A stretch of 64,000 bases of DNA from Acetobacteraceae bacterium (GTDB taxonomy: Bacteria > Pseudomonadota > Alphaproteobacteria > Acetobacterales > Acetobacteraceae): the NCBI GenBank assembly GCA_021732665.1, contig JAKFUL010000038.1, forward strand, positions 1-64,000, in the 5' to 3' direction. Below are positions 51,794 to 59,439 of the stretch, one piece after another. Below the pieces are notes generated by a model that was not told the DNA's origin, ran no database searches, and saw nothing but the letters and a program-made list of their open reading frames with translations. A program made the position numbers and the translations under genes. The number at the start of each line of letters is the position of its first letter. The stretch's first letter is position 1.

Positions 51794-52240
51794 TCATGGG
51801 CCGGCCTGACGACGGATCTCGGCCGAGACATCGGCCAGCAGGGCGAAGCGGCGTGGCAATGGTGCGGCGGCGGGCCCGGGCGCTGGGCTTGGCGGCGGCG
51901 CGATGCGCTCGGCCAAGGCGGCGAGCTGCGGCCTGGCCGGCGGCGCAAATCTTTCGGTCGGCGCGGCCTGAGGGGGTGGAGTTTCGGAGGGCGGGTTGGC
52001 AGCCGCCGGCACGGCCATCAGCACGAGGCGCGCCGCCTCCACGGGCTCAACCACCGCCGGTTCAGGAGCCATCGTGGCCAGCAACGCGTCCATCACCGCA
52101 TCGGCGCTCTCCCGCTCCATCTCCGTGGTCGGCGTGGGCAAGGGCTCCAGCGGAGCGTCGAAGACGATCGGCGGAAAAGCCAAGTATCGGAACCCGCGCA
52201 TGGCGCAGGCGGCCGCGACATTGGCTATCTCACGCTCCAT
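51794..52240 (-). CDS. small proline-rich protein heading the cellulose operon, possibly BcsR/BcsP-like
   Basis: The product is 148 residues. The N-terminus (CAMRGFRYLAFPPIVFDAPL) looks structured. The middle is Pro/Ala-rich and probably disordered. The C-terminus LPRRFALLADVSAEIRRQ recalls the (K/R)RWPLLAEF-type ending of BcsR/BcsP proteins that sit in front of bcsQ. Position as first gene before bcsQ matches bcsR/bcsP/bcsO of other operons. The similarity is short and the family assignment is tentative. If correct, it would be a regulator that pairs with BcsQ. The 127 bases upstream, between it and the broken methyltransferase, must hold the operon promoter, though no clear boxes are visible. 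Confidence 0.6.
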   Translation of the reverse strand: MEREIANVAAACAMRGFRYLAFPPIVFDAPLEPLPTPTTEMERESADAVMDALLATMAPEPAVVEPVEAARLVLMAVPAAANPPSETPPPQAAPTERFAPPARPQLAALAERIAPPPSPAPGPAAAPLPRRFALLADVSAEIRRQAGP

Positions 52241-52367
52241 TCAAACCCTCGCCCTTTTGGCTACTTCGCGGAATCGACCGCTATTTTCGCGGTGACCGGG
52301 CCACCCTACGCAAATTGTACCGGCAGAATCTAGCCAGCATCGCCTTAAGGTTTACCGAATGCGGACC

Positions 52368-53263
52368 TCATGGCCGCGCCGTCACACGAAGATAGAGATG
52401 GCGCCACAGGTTCATGCCCAGATACTCGAAAGACCAGCCAGGATTGGCCGCCAGCCACTCACCAAAATCACCGGGCTCCCCGACATCCTTGTCGAACGGC
52501 CAAACGTCGAAGACCAGGATGGCGCCAGGAAAGCCAGGCTCTCCACACAACTCGCATACAGATCGCTGTCGATTCGGGCATAGGCGACAGGGCCGATCGA
52601 GGCCGCCGGATCGGCGATCAGGCTCTCCTGGAACCAACCCTTGACGAGCCGCAGCCAGGGCCTGCTGTTCAGCTGAAGTCGAAGCTGCACCTCCTCGAAA
52701 GGTGTCGCGTATTGGCCCTCGGACCAGATGGTGGGATCCACCCCGGCTTGCCGTGCCGGCAGCCCTGCAAAACTGTCGAAGCCCCATATTTCCCGGCGCC
52801 AGCCACGGCGCTCCTGGATCTCGGCCAGGACCTGCACCCAATGCCCGCCTTAGGTGCCGAATTCAACGATGGCGCCATGGACGCCACCGGCCTCAAGCGT
52901 GTCCAGAAGGTGTTCAGCGAAAGGGATCTCGGCATCCTGCAAACCAAAAGCGGCCTTGTCGCCCCAGGGGGTGCCGCTGGTCCAGGTCGTGAACGGCAAG
53001 GTGTTGGGGGTGGGGACCCCCATCCCGAACAGCCGCTCGAACCAGTCTTCATACTCAGCATTCCGGCGCAGCACGCGGAACTCACGCCGCGGGGCGTCGT
53101 TCTCGCCGACGATCCGCTCGATATCAGCCAGCGAGATTTCCGACCCCGCCGGCACCCGCAGGGAGTCCAGCGTGCCTCGGGTCAGGCGATTTTCAGATTC
53201 GAGTGCCCGAAGCTGCAGACAGATATTGTCGGAAACCGGTGTCGAGCTCTCCATGCATGTCAT
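52368..53263 (-). pseudogene. TylF/macrocin O-methyltransferase-like SAM methyltransferase with two lesions
   Basis: Reading leftwards from about 53263, the coding sense (NICLQLRALESENRLTRG, EYEDWFERLFGMG, EAGGVHGAIVEFGT) meets a TAA at 52850-52852. It then continues in the same frame with GGHWVQVLAEIQERRGW, EIWGFDSFAGLP and VAYARIDSDLYASCVESLAFL. Near 52535-52545 one base is missing, and the end (GAILVFDVWPFDK, GDFGEWLAANPGW, YLRVTARP) is in another frame. GGH...GFDSFAGLP...DSDLYAS is the TylF-type pattern. Two independent lesions argue for genuine decay, unless sequence quality is poor. The gene lies directly upstream of the cellulose operon, in the same direction. Confidence 0.75.
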
Positions 53264-53477
53264 TCTGCCCGGAGCTTGGGCGACCCGCCAGCCTGTTGGG
53301 CAGTCAGGGTCGTTGCGTCGTCGTTCCAGGATATTGCGGCGCACAAATACCATTCCGTTAAGTCGGGGAATGCCATATTTCCGTCATGGCCGAAAAGTCG
53401 CCGCTATCCGATTCGCGGAAGCAGGTGGCCCAGGCCAAAGGGGATACGCCGCACGGGGGGTTCTTGAAGGAGCTTTC

Positions 53478-54245
53478 ATGCGTCGTCGTCATATCGTTTC
53501 CGGATTCGGGCTTTTCGGTGCCGCCATCCTGGCCGCGCCTGCCATCCTGGCGCCCCGTGCCGCGCGCGCCACGACCTATGGACCCGAGCCGGTGGATGTC
53601 GAACTGGTGCTGGCGGTCGATGTCTCGCGCTCGGTCGATCCCGAGGAGCAGGAGATGCAGTTCAGGGGCTATGCCGCCGCCTTCCGCGACCAAAGAATGA
53701 TCGAGGCCTTCACCGGCGGCCCGGTCGGCGCCATCGCCTGCACGCTGTTCACCTGGAGCGACTGGAACATCCAGGAACATCTGGTGCCCTGGTTGAAGCT
53801 GGACAGCCCCGGCGCCTCCGAGCGCTTCGCGGCGGCGATCGACGCCGCACCGCGGCGCACGCATCTCTACACCTCGATCTCCGGCGCGATGGATTTTGCC
53901 GCCCAGCTGTTCAACCAGGACTATGAAGGTACCCGTCAGGTCGTCGATATCTCGGGCGACGGGGTGAACAATTCCGGCCGCGATGTCGGCCAGGCAAGGG
54001 CCGACGCGCTCTCCAAGGGCATCGTGCTGAACGGCCTGGCGGTGCTGGACCGCGCGCCGCCGCCGCCCGGGCTGATGCAGATGCAGCCGCTGGATGAATA
54101 CTACCAGGACCGGGTGATCGGCGGCCCGGGCAGCTTCGTGATGGTGGCGGAGGGCTTCGAGGCCTTCGAATCCGCCGTCCGTCGAAAAATCATCCGCGAG
54201 GTTGCAGGCCATGTCGGCCCGGCGATGGAACGCGCCTTCGCCTGA
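53478..54245 (+). CDS. DUF1194 von Willebrand A-like secreted protein
   Basis: The product is 255 residues from the ATG at 53478, behind GAAGGAG. The leader MRRRHIVSGFGLFGAAILAAPAILAPRAARA is long and begins with an Arg-rich stretch that may direct Tat export. The domain starts VDVELVLAVDVSRSVDPEEQEMQFRG, with a metal-ion-dependent DxSxS motif, and continues VGAIACTLFTWSD, THLYTSISGAMDFAA and RQVVDISGDGVNNSGRD. It ends VREVAGHVGPAMERA-like (IREVAGHVGPAMERAFA). These features define DUF1194, a vWA-related periplasmic family of unknown role. The next gene starts 44 bases on. Confidence 0.88.
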   Translation: MRRRHIVSGFGLFGAAILAAPAILAPRAARATTYGPEPVDVELVLAVDVSRSVDPEEQEMQFRGYAAAFRDQRMIEAFTGGPVGAIACTLFTWSDWNIQEHLVPWLKLDSPGASERFAAAIDAAPRRTHLYTSISGAMDFAAQLFNQDYEGTRQVVDISGDGVNNSGRDVGQARADALSKGIVLNGLAVLDRAPPPPGLMQMQPLDEYYQDRVIGGPGSFVMVAEGFEAFESAVRRKIIREVAGHVGPAMERAFA

Positions 54246-54289
54246 TCCGGCCCTTGCCACCGGCGCGGGCTTGGCCCAACTCGGTGCGC

Positions 54290-55246
54290 ATGACCATCGC
54301 AATCATCGGCGCCGGCCTGGCCGGCCTCTCCTGCGCCCGGGCGTTGCTGGCGGCAGGCCGGGCGGTCCGCCTCTACGATAAGGGCCGCGCCGCCGGCGGC
54401 CGGATGGCGACCAAGCGGCTCGATGTGGCGGGCGAGACCATCCGCATCGATCACGGCGCGCAGTATCTTACCGCGCGCAACCCCGATTTCGCCGCCCTGC
54501 TGGCGACGACGGGCGCCCAGTCCTGGCCGGACGCCCAGCGTTTCGTGCCGGTGCCGGCCATGACAGCCCTGCCCCGCGCCCTGGCCGAAGGGCTTGAGCT
54601 GAGTGCCGGGCGGCATGTCGCCGGGCTGGAGGCGACACAGGGCGGCTGGCTGCTGCATCATTTGCCGGCCGACATGGTCCGACCGGGCAAGCCCTTGCCG
54701 GCGATGGAGCCGGATGTGGACGGGCCTTTCGAGGCGGTGGTCGTGACCGCCCCAGCGCCTCAGGCGGCCGAGCTCCTCGCCCCTGTCGCGCCCGGCCTGG
54801 CCGAGCTTCTGGCCGATGTGGTCTATGCCCCGTGCTGGACCTGGCTGGCCGCCTTCGCCGCACCGCTGGACCTTCCGGATGTGCTTCGGCCGGAAAGCGG
54901 CCCCATCGGCTGGGCCGCGCGCAACAACGCCAAGCCGGGGCGTGACGCCATGGAGGCCTGGGTGGTGCAGGCCAGCCCGGAATGGTCGCGCGCGCATCTG
55001 GAGGATGACGCCCACTCGATCGGCGCCGCCTTGCGCGCGGCCCTGCCCGCCCCTGCGGGCGTCCCCGAACCGCTGGCCCAGGCCACCCATCGCTGGCGCT
55101 ATTCCTTGGTGGAGCAGGCGCTGGATCGGCCCTGCGTCTGGGACCGTGGCCGCGGCCTGGGGCTGGCCGGCGATTTCTGCCTGGCCGGGCGGGCCGAGGC
55201 CGCCTGGATCTCCGGCCGCGCTTTGGCCGAGGCCATCCTCTCATGA
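54290..55246 (+). CDS. renalase-like FAD/NAD(P)-dependent amine oxidoreductase
   Basis: The product is 318 residues from the ATG at 54290. The FAD-binding N-terminus TIAIIGAGLAGLSCARALLAAGRAVRLYDKGRAAGGRM is complete. It is followed by the family motif IDHGAQYLTARNPDF and, near the end, WDRGRGLGLAGDFCLAGRAEAAWISG. These match renalase-like proteins, flavoenzymes that oxidise isomeric forms of NAD(P)H in the human and Pseudomonas members. The natural substrate here is unproved. Its stop overlaps the next start (ATGA). It begins the run of coupled genes continuing to the ABC transporter at 58.2 kb. Confidence 0.87.
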   Translation: MTIAIIGAGLAGLSCARALLAAGRAVRLYDKGRAAGGRMATKRLDVAGETIRIDHGAQYLTARNPDFAALLATTGAQSWPDAQRFVPVPAMTALPRALAEGLELSAGRHVAGLEATQGGWLLHHLPADMVRPGKPLPAMEPDVDGPFEAVVVTAPAPQAAELLAPVAPGLAELLADVVYAPCWTWLAAFAAPLDLPDVLRPESGPIGWAARNNAKPGRDAMEAWVVQASPEWSRAHLEDDAHSIGAALRAALPAPAGVPEPLAQATHRWRYSLVEQALDRPCVWDRGRGLGLAGDFCLAGRAEAAWISGRALAEAILS

Positions 55247-55830
55247 GCACCATGCAGCCCCGCCCCGCCCATGCCGACGAGCTGGACGCCGCGCTTGCCC
55301 AAGCCTTCGCGCAATGGGCGCGCGGCGTGGCCGACCGGCACAGCCCCTTCCACACCCCCACCCTGGCCAGCATCGGCCGCGACGGCTCGCCCCGGCTGCG
55401 CACGCTGGTGCTGCGTGGCTTTGACGCCGCATCGCGCACCCTTCGCCTGCACACCGACCGCCGCGCGGAGAAATTCGCCGAGATTGCCGCCGAGCCACGC
55501 GTTTCCCTGCATGGCTATGACCCAGGCCAGCGGGTGCAGATCCGCCTCGACGGCGTGGCCAGCCTGCACACCGATGACGCGGTCGGAGAGGCTGGCTGGG
55601 CCGCCAGTCGCGATTTCTCCCGCATGTGCTACGCGATCGACCCCGGTCCCGGCATGCCGGTGGGCGCGCCCCCGCCCGCACCTTTGGACCCTGAGGCGGG
55701 TCGCCCGCATTTCGCCGTGATCCAGCTGGAGTTTTTTCGCATGGAATGGCTCTGGCTGGCGGCCATGGGCCATCGCCGCGCCCGCTTCACCTGGGGCGAA
55801 ACCCCCTCCGCCGCCTGGCTGGTGCCATGA
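55243..55830 (+). CDS. pyridoxamine 5'-phosphate oxidase-like FMN-binding protein
   Basis: The product is 195 residues. Motifs are TPTLASIGRDGSPRLRTLVLRGFD and LRLHTDRRAEKFAEIAAEPRVSLHGYD, the flavin-binding split-barrel core, and the C-terminal FAVIQLEFFRMEWLWL (normally RMEWLxL near the end of this branch). It differs from true PdxH in lacking the RRPxxSxxR-type terminus, so it is a PNPOx-like protein rather than a proven vitamin B6 enzyme. It is ATGA-coupled on both sides, with the renalase-like gene before and DUF3253 after. Confidence 0.85.
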   Translation: MSTMQPRPAHADELDAALAQAFAQWARGVADRHSPFHTPTLASIGRDGSPRLRTLVLRGFDAASRTLRLHTDRRAEKFAEIAAEPRVSLHGYDPGQRVQIRLDGVASLHTDDAVGEAGWAASRDFSRMCYAIDPGPGMPVGAPPPAPLDPEAGRPHFAVIQLEFFRMEWLWLAAMGHRRARFTWGETPSAAWLVP

Positions 55831-56084
55831 AGGCGGCCGAAATCAGCGCGGAAATCCTGCGCCAGACAGGCGAAAGCGGGCCGGCCAGGAGCATCTGCCC
55901 CAGCGACGTCGCCCGCGCCCTCGCCCCTGAAAACTGGCGCCCGCTGATGACGCCCATCCGCCAGGCCGCCGCCGCTTTGGCGGGCGAGGGCCGATTGCGC
56001 ATCCTTCGCAAGGGCAAGCCCGTACCGCCCGAGGAGATGCGCGGCGTGATACGCTTGTCCGCGCCCGAAAAGGACCAAGCATGA
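55827..56084 (+). CDS. DUF3253 small protein
   Basis: The product is 85 residues from the ATG at 55827, overlapping the previous stop (ATGA). The sequence AAEISAEILRQTGESGPARSICPSDVARALAPENWRPLM, then IRQAAAALAGEGRLRILRKGKPV and RGVIRLS, matches the DUF3253 family of small winged-helix-like proteins. The function is unknown. It is ATGA-coupled to the DUF1499 gene. Confidence 0.85.
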   Translation: MKAAEISAEILRQTGESGPARSICPSDVARALAPENWRPLMTPIRQAAAALAGEGRLRILRKGKPVPPEEMRGVIRLSAPEKDQA

Positions 56085-56521
56085 CCTCTCCGCTCATCAT
56101 CTTCGCCAGCGGCGCTTCGGGCCTGCCGGCTGCGGCGCCGCTGGAGTTCGCCTCGCTGGTCCTGCCGCGCTCGCCCAACACCTGCCTGGCGACCCCGGGC
56201 TGGCACCCCGGCTTCCGCCATGTCGAGACGCCGCTCTACCCCGTATCCCCCGAGCGGCTCTTCGCGACGCTGGAACGCGTGGCCGGCTCCTTCCCCCGCA
56301 CCTATCCCTATGGCGCCTGGGCGGACCGCCGCCAGGCGCAATGGGTGGAGCGCACCCGGCTGATGAACTACCCCGACATCATCGTGGCCGAGGCGGTGGC
56401 CGCACCCCAGGGCGGTGCCGGGCTGTTCCTCTACTCCCGCAGCCTGCTGGGCTGGTCCGACCTCGGCGCCAACCGCGCGCGCGTCGGTCGCTGGCTGGCC
56501 GCCCTGGCCACCGCCGCGTGA
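56081..56521 (+). CDS. DUF1499 family protein
   Basis: The product is 146 residues, starting in an ATGA overlap. The DUF1499 pattern is clear: RSPNTCLATP near residue 30, PLYPVSPERLFATLERVAGSFPRT, RLMNYPDIIVAEAV and LFLYSRSLLGWSDLGANRARVGRWLAAL. Many members are lipoproteins or membrane-associated, but no signal peptide is seen here. The function is unknown. The stop overlaps the start of the ABC transporter gene (TGATG). Confidence 0.85.
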   Translation: MTSPLIIFASGASGLPAAAPLEFASLVLPRSPNTCLATPGWHPGFRHVETPLYPVSPERLFATLERVAGSFPRTYPYGAWADRRQAQWVERTRLMNYPDIIVAEAVAAPQGGAGLFLYSRSLLGWSDLGANRARVGRWLAALATAA

Positions 56522-58236
56522 TGGCGGCGCTGCGCGAGGCCTGGCGCCTCGCCGCCCCCTATTGGCGGGGCGAGGACCGGGTGCGGGCCTGGCTGCTGCT
56601 GGCCGCGGTGGTGGCGCTGAACCTGTCGCTGGTGGCGATGAGCGTGCTGCTCTCCTACTGGAACCGGGAGTTCTTCAACGCCCTGCAGGCGCGGGACGAG
56701 GCGGCGTTCTGGGCGCTGCTGCTGACCTGGCGGGAGGGCGAGGCGGGGGTGATGCCCGGCTTCGTCGGCATCGCCATCCTCTACATCCTGATCGCGGTGT
56801 ACCAGCTTTACCTGCGCCAGGCCTTGCAGATCCGCTGGCGCTCCTGGGTCACCGAACGCCAGCTTTCCGCCTGGCTGGCGGGGCGGGCCTATTATCGTAT
56901 CGCCCTCGCGCAAGCCGGCACCGACAACCCGGACCAGCGCATTGCCGAGGATATCCGCCTCTTTGTGGATGACACGCTGACTTTGGGGCTGGGTCTGATG
57001 CGCTCGGTCGTGTCGCTGTTCAGCTTCATCTTCGTGCTCTGGGCGCTGTCGGGGCCGCTGGAGGTGCTGGGTATCTCCATCCCCGGCTACATGGTGTGGG
57101 TGGCGCTGCTCTATGCCTTGGTCGGCACCTGGGTGGCGCATCTGATCGGCCGCAGGCTGACCGGGCTGAATTTCGCGCAACAGAAGGCGGAGGCGGATTT
57201 CCGTTTCTCGCTCATGCGGCTGCGCGAAAATGCCGAGGGCGTGGCGCTGCATGGTGGCGAGGCGGAGGAAAAGGCCAGCCTTTCCGCCCGCTTCCAGGCG
57301 CTGATGAAGAACTGGTGGGCCATCATGATCGCCACCAAGCAGCTGACCTTCTTCACCTCCGGCTATACCCAGGCGGCGCTGGTCTTTCCCATCATCGTGG
57401 CCTCCCCTGGCTATTTCGCCGGCCGCACCCAGCTCGGCGAATTGACCCAGACCGCCGGCGCTTTTGGCGAGGTGCAGGGCGCGCTGTCCTGGTTCGTGGA
57501 CAATTACGCCAGGCTGACGGAATGGCGCGCGACGGTCGAACGCCTGACCGGCTTCACCACCGCGCTGGATGTTGCCGCCCGCGCCGCGGATTCCGGCGTG
57601 CAGGTCGGCCGCCACCCGGGCGAGGGGCTGGATCTCCAGGCCGTGACCCTGGCCCTGCCCGATGGCCGCGTGCTGCTGAACCCCACGACCGAGCACCTGG
57701 CGCCGGGCACCAGGCTGCTGATCTCCGGCGCCTCGGGCAGCGGCAAATCGACGCTGTTCCGCGCCATGGCCGGCATCTGGCCATATGGCGCCGGCCGGGT
57801 GAGCCTGCCGCAGGGGGCGCGTGTGCTGTTTCTGCCGCAGCGGCCCTACCTGCCGCTGGGCACGCTGCGGCACGCGCTGTGCTATCCCGCCAGTTCAGCG
57901 GATTTCACCGAGGAGACCATTCTGGCCGCGCTGCGCTCGGTCGGGTTGGAGGCGCTGGCACCGCGCCTGGATGAGGAACAGGCCTGGGCGCAGCGCCTCT
58001 CCGGCGGCGAACAGCAACGCGTCGCCGTCGCGCGGGCATTGTTGATCAGGCCGGACTGGCTGTTCCTCGACGAGGCCACCGCCAGCCTGGATCCGGACAG
58101 CGAAACCCGCCTCTACACCGCGCTGGAACGGGAATTGCCGGGGACCTCCTGGGTCAGCATCGCGCATCGCGAAAGCGTGGCGCGGTTCCACAATGCGCGC
58201 CTTGTGCTGAGCGGGCATGCGCTGCGGGCGGGGTGA
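56521..58236 (+). CDS. fused permease/ATPase ABC transporter (SbmA/BacA-YddA-like, ABCD type)
   Basis: The product is 571 residues. The N-terminal half carries about six membrane helices of the SbmA/BacA-like fold (LLLAAVVALNLSLVAMSVLLSYWNREFFNALQ, YQLYLRQALQIRWRSWVTERQLSAWLAGRAYYR). The NPDQRIAEDIRLF signature of the ABCD/YddA branch and GALSWFVDNYARLTEWRATVERL follow. The ATPase half has Walker A GASGSGKSTLFR at about residue 403, FLPQRPYLPLGTLR (Q-loop), LSGGEQQRVAVARALL and the Walker B LFLDEATASLD. Such exporters/importers move peptides, cobalamin or fatty acyl compounds; the substrate is not known. It ends the coupled gene run. Confidence 0.9.
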   Translation: MAALREAWRLAAPYWRGEDRVRAWLLLAAVVALNLSLVAMSVLLSYWNREFFNALQARDEAAFWALLLTWREGEAGVMPGFVGIAILYILIAVYQLYLRQALQIRWRSWVTERQLSAWLAGRAYYRIALAQAGTDNPDQRIAEDIRLFVDDTLTLGLGLMRSVVSLFSFIFVLWALSGPLEVLGISIPGYMVWVALLYALVGTWVAHLIGRRLTGLNFAQQKAEADFRFSLMRLRENAEGVALHGGEAEEKASLSARFQALMKNWWAIMIATKQLTFFTSGYTQAALVFPIIVASPGYFAGRTQLGELTQTAGAFGEVQGALSWFVDNYARLTEWRATVERLTGFTTALDVAARAADSGVQVGRHPGEGLDLQAVTLALPDGRVLLNPTTEHLAPGTRLLISGASGSGKSTLFRAMAGIWPYGAGRVSLPQGARVLFLPQRPYLPLGTLRHALCYPASSADFTEETILAALRSVGLEALAPRLDEEQAWAQRLSGGEQQRVAVARALLIRPDWLFLDEATASLDPDSETRLYTALERELPGTSWVSIAHRESVARFHNARLVLSGHALRAG

Positions 58237-58263
58237 TGGCCTATCCCCCGCCGCAGCCCTCGC

Positions 58264-58285
58264 GCCGCAGCCCCCGGGGTGCGGC
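58264..58285. terminator. possible terminator between convergent ABC and hydrolase genes
   Basis: GCCGCA-G-CCCC pairs with GGGGTGCGGC, apart from one bulged G, in the 68-base spacer between two converging genes. It has no U-tract. This is weak evidence, but no other stem is present here. Confidence 0.35.
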
Positions 58286-58304
58286 AGGAGAGGGAGAAGC
58301 CGCC

Positions 58305-59375
58305 TCATCGCGCCGGCCCGCAGCCATCGCGCTGGGTGCCGGTGGGCGGCATCGGATCATGGGCGAAGCGCAGCAGGCAAAGCCCCCAGGCCTGGGTGAA
58401 GCCGGCCTGGGCGCCGGCGCCGTGATCGGCCGGACCGCTGGCTGGGGACAGCATCAGGCTAGGCGCCTGGCGCTGCTGCATGCGCGCCTCCCAGCGTTCG
58501 ATGCGCGCGCTTGGCAGCGGGTCGAAGGCGTCCTCCCGGAACAGCACAGCGGCCAGGCGCGGGCCGCCCATCGGCAGCGCCGCGACCAGTCGCCGCCAGT
58601 CATCCAAGGCGGCGTTCTGGAACCTGCTATCGCTGCCATGCATCGCCGGTGCCACGGCGATGACGGCGTGGATCATCTCGGCGGACCGGCCCGCGGCCGC
58701 CAGCGAATGCCAGGCGCCCCGGCTCTGCCCCGCCAGCAGGATGCGCTGATAGCCAGCGTGGCGCAGCAACGGGAGCGCCGCCACGAGCTGCGCCGTGGCG
58801 GACTCCAGCTCGTCATCATGCGGCTCGCGGTCGAAACGGAAGATGTCCCACCCCGCATCGTTGAGCAGCGAGACCCAGCCATGCGCCGGGGCGCCGCGCG
58901 AATCCCGCCGCGTGCCGCCGAGAGCCGAGGCCCGGCCATGACTCCAGACCACCACGCCGCGCGCCCGGCCCGGCCCGTGCTGGAAATGCAGCGGGCTGGC
59001 CCGCAATGGTCCGATGCGGGTATCGGCCAGCGCGATCGCGGCCCGACCCTCGGCGGCGCCATCGACGGCGAAGAGGCGGCAAGGCGCACCAAGCGGCTGG
59101 GCGGCACGGCCGCAGGCCGCCATCGCCGCCTCGCGCGCCGCCTCGGGGCTGGCCTGGGCGCCGGAGAAGTTCCACACAGCCCGGCCATCCGGCGCCTGGG
59201 CGAAGGCGAAGGCGGAATGCGGCATGGCGCCGCGATAATGCAGCGCCCAGCCGATCCGCAGGGTTTCCGACGTGCTGCCGGGCGGACGGTCGGTGAAGGC
59301 ACGATAGATGGTTTCGGGTGTCTGCGCGGCGGCAACCGGGGCGAGCAGGCAGAGCAGGAGGGGCAGGATGCGCAT
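58305..59375 (-). CDS. secreted alpha/beta-hydrolase-like protein
   Basis: The product is 356 residues from the ATG at 59375, which begins a signal peptide ([16 protein letters not shown]). A PQ-rich N-terminal domain ([48 protein letters not shown]) is followed by a hydrolase-like domain: [18 protein letters not shown], then the nucleophile elbow [18 protein letters not shown] (GxSxG) and a C-terminal ADHG that may supply the histidine. The enzyme should act in the periplasm or outside. No closer family is evident. It is divergent from leuS, 64 bases apart. Confidence 0.75.
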   Translation of the reverse strand: MRILPLLLCLLAPVAAAQTPETIYRAFTDRPPGSTSETLRIGWALHYRGAMPHSAFAFAQAPDGRAVWNFSGAQASPEAAREAAMAACGRAAQPLGAPCRLFAVDGAAEGRAAIALADTRIGPLRASPLHFQHGPGRARGVVVWSHGRASALGGTRRDSRGAPAHGWVSLLNDAGWDIFRFDREPHDDELESATAQLVAALPLLRHAGYQRILLAGQSRGAWHSLAAAGRSAEMIHAVIAVAPAMHGSDSRFQNAALDDWRRLVAALPMGGPRLAAVLFREDAFDPLPSARIERWEARMQQRQAPSLMLSPASGPADHGAGAQAGFTQAWGLCLLRFAHDPMPPTGTQRDGCGPAR

Positions 59376-59439
59376 GCCCATACCCGTAGCGCGTGGCGCG
59401 CATGGCAAGAAAGCGATTTCTGCTGTATTTGAAAGGGCC

